Shown here: in pieces, positions 6,166 to 6,953 of the stretch
Position numbering within the stretch: the first letter of the stretch is position 1
Layout: each line of letters opens with the position of its first letter
Notes under the pieces: model-generated
What the model saw: only the letters and a program-made list of their open reading frames with translations
What the model was told of the DNA's origin: nothing
Database searches by the model: none
Made by a program: the position numbers and the translations under genes
Source of the DNA: Calditrichia bacterium
GTDB taxonomy: Bacteria > Calditrichota > Calditrichia > RBG-13-44-9 > J042
Assembly: GCA_030430345.1 (NCBI GenBank)
Contig: JAUIFT010000137.1
Coordinates: 1 to 6,953 of the forward strand
Direction: 5' to 3'
Length of the DNA stretch: 6,953 nucleotides

Positions 6166-6546
6166 TCAAGATTCCCTGACCCCGCAATCCCGTGGGTCAT
6201 ATTTTTCTGGCTAAAGCCATATTTTCAGTTGATTGGCGATGTGCAGCCTGTTTAACCTAAAGGTCATTTAAGTTTTACACTGACGACCTCTCCTCTGAAG
6301 CCACATTCATCAACCGCCAACATTACTATTTTTCGCTGCTACAACAACATGCTTTTCTATTATTCTGATGTGTATTCTTCTCCGTAACCGCTAAAAACAC
6401 CATGTTCGCTCTCGTTAATCCGTATTCGTTTCCGTACTCTGCAACCGCGTTCGCTATTACTCTCATTTTCGTTTCCGTATGCACTTCCCGAAGGTTAAAG
6501 CAGGGAACTACACATCCACACAATCGAACTGAAAATTTCCGGCGCC
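6166..6546. other. 381-bp non-coding gap between the partial kinase and the DUF5666 pair
   Basis: No convincing gene is seen on either strand. The part nearest the DUF5666 gene has TGACCC/GGGTCA arms (6177-6182 and 6194-6199) and TGGCTAAAGCCA, a 5-bp stem with a 2-nt loop. The part nearest the kinase holds the degenerate repeats described separately. No consensus sigma-70 promoter was recognised, although the gap is the natural site for a promoter of the DUF5666-kinase unit. Confidence 0.55.
6372..6482. repeat. Degenerate direct repeats of the GTATTCGTTTCCGTA type
   Basis: Three related 18-nt segments start at 6372 (GTATTCTTCTCCGTAACC), 6422 (GTATTCGTTTCCGTACTC) and 6465 (ATTTTCGTTTCCGTATGC). 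The 12-mer TTCGTTTCCGTA is identical at 6425-6436 and 6468-6479. GTTCGCT also recurs at 6404-6410 and 6449-6455, about 20 nt before each of these. The spacing is irregular (50 and 43 nt), so this is a decayed low-complexity array, not a CRISPR. An open frame of 65 codons on the minus strand across it reflects the repeats and is not taken as a gene. Confidence 0.6.
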
Positions 6547-6953
6547 TTAACTAGCGATGCGCATACCGCCAATCGCTTCAGCGCCTTTTTCAATCATTTT
6601 AATCGCTTTTGCCTCCCAGCCCGGTTCCTGCAGCCGTAGGCATTTACAGGCGCGGCGCAAATGCGTTAATCCTTCATACATCGGAATACGGTCGGCAATC
6701 GCCGGATCCATAAACTTGAAGTATTCATCAAGAAATGCATTGATAAAATCATACATCTCAATATTACGCCGTGCCTTCCCTTTCAGGAAAACGAGCAGAT
6801 TTCCGAGGTCGGAAGCGGGATCCCCATAACTCAATGTATCGAAGTCCAACACCCAGGTCCGGTCATCACTGACATGCACCTGGCCGAGGTGGAAATCGCC
6901 ATGCAACACCGCCGGACGGATATTATCGTATGCCGCTTCCAACGCGTAGGCGC
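6547..6953 (-). CDS. APH-family kinase, C-terminal 134 codons, 5' end outside the window
   Basis: The visible part is the C-lobe of an APH-fold phosphotransferase. VLHGDFHLGQVHV carries the catalytic loop at residues 15-27 of the visible part, with His17, catalytic Asp19 and Gln24 in the metal-binding Asn position. VLDFDTLSYGDPASDLGN follows, with the metal-binding Asp36. HGDFHLGQ closely resembles the loop of maltokinase-type enzymes, but that does not fix the substrate. The frame is open to the window edge. A TTG at 6942 is not taken as the start, because it would leave only a fragment without an N-lobe. The downstream LTHLRRACKCLR corresponds to FAYFRRAMIHFR in the 319-aa kinase, its nearest relative here. 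It is probably catalytically active if its N-lobe is intact. Confidence 0.88.
   Translation of the reverse strand, partial: AYALEAAYDNIRPAVLHGDFHLGQVHVSDDRTWVLDFDTLSYGDPASDLGNLLVFLKGKARRNIEMYDFINAFLDEYFKFMDPAIADRIPMYEGLTHLRRACKCLRLQEPGWEAKAIKMIEKGAEAIGGMRIAS

Noticed and set aside
6326..6523. A 65-codon minus-strand frame (starts MCGCVVPCFN) in the gap.
   Set aside because: It runs through the degenerate repeat tract, has no clear ribosome site, and its sequence mirrors the repeat, so it is not supported as a gene.
6940..6942. TTG as the start of the last kinase gene.
   Set aside because: The frame stays open to the window edge and the N-lobe would be missing; the gene is simply cut by the window.
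1008..6953. Reading the APH-fold genes as aminoglycoside resistance.
   Set aside because: The fold is used for many substrates; two members lack the catalytic Asp, the others have the Gln variant of the loop, and nothing in the context suggests antibiotics.

Overview
The window carries one strand of densely packed genes, all read right to left (minus strand). In transcription order they are: the end of an aminoglycoside-phosphotransferase-like (APH-fold) kinase (6953-6547, cut by the window edge); two paralogous 154-residue proteins of DUF5666 type (6165-5701 and 5628-5164); a complete single-domain APH-fold kinase of 319 aa (5156-4197); a 447-aa (3903-2560) and a 481-aa (2453-1008) APH-related protein; and the first 272 codons of a family-4 glycosyltransferase (817-1, cut by the other edge). 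I see no tRNA, rRNA, transposase or CRISPR array. The plus-strand open frames are shadows of the minus-strand genes.

The unusual content is the stack of four diverged APH-fold proteins beside a glycosyltransferase. The partial kinase and the 319-aa protein keep the catalytic His-Gly-Asp, with Gln in place of the usual metal-binding Asn. The 447- and 481-aa proteins have lost the catalytic Asp (His-Ala-Ser and His-Gly-Ala) but keep the later Asp-Phe-Asp metal motif. These two also appear to carry a second, N-terminal copy of the kinase N-lobe. The three APH proteins with visible N-lobes share a Lys-His-x-Pro-Gly-Lys-Arg/His-Cys signature. The series looks like repeated duplication followed by conversion of two members to probable pseudokinases.

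Non-coding features are: a 103-bp interrupted palindrome (846-948) between the 481-aa gene and the glycosyltransferase; a hairpin followed by seven T's directly before the ribosome binding site of the 481-aa gene (2467-2523); and a run of degenerate TTCGTTTCCGTA-type repeats (6372-6482) in the 381-bp gap downstream of the partial kinase. The 319-aa kinase begins 7 nt after the stop of the second DUF5666 gene and is probably translationally coupled to it.

The organism is bacterial, with mid-range base composition by eye. The clear Shine-Dalgarno sequences (AGGAGGT before 5628, GGAG before 2453, AAGGA before 3903) argue against typical Bacteroidota. The mix of CCAATGT palindromes, degenerate repeats and large APH paralogue families would fit an environmental FCB-type or similar lineage, but I cannot name a phylum with confidence.

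Inferred role: a sugar or glycolipid modification locus in which one or two active small-molecule kinases work with a glycosyltransferase, and the degenerate kinases act as binding, scaffold or regulatory partners. No substrate can be read from the sequence. In particular, nothing supports antibiotic resistance.
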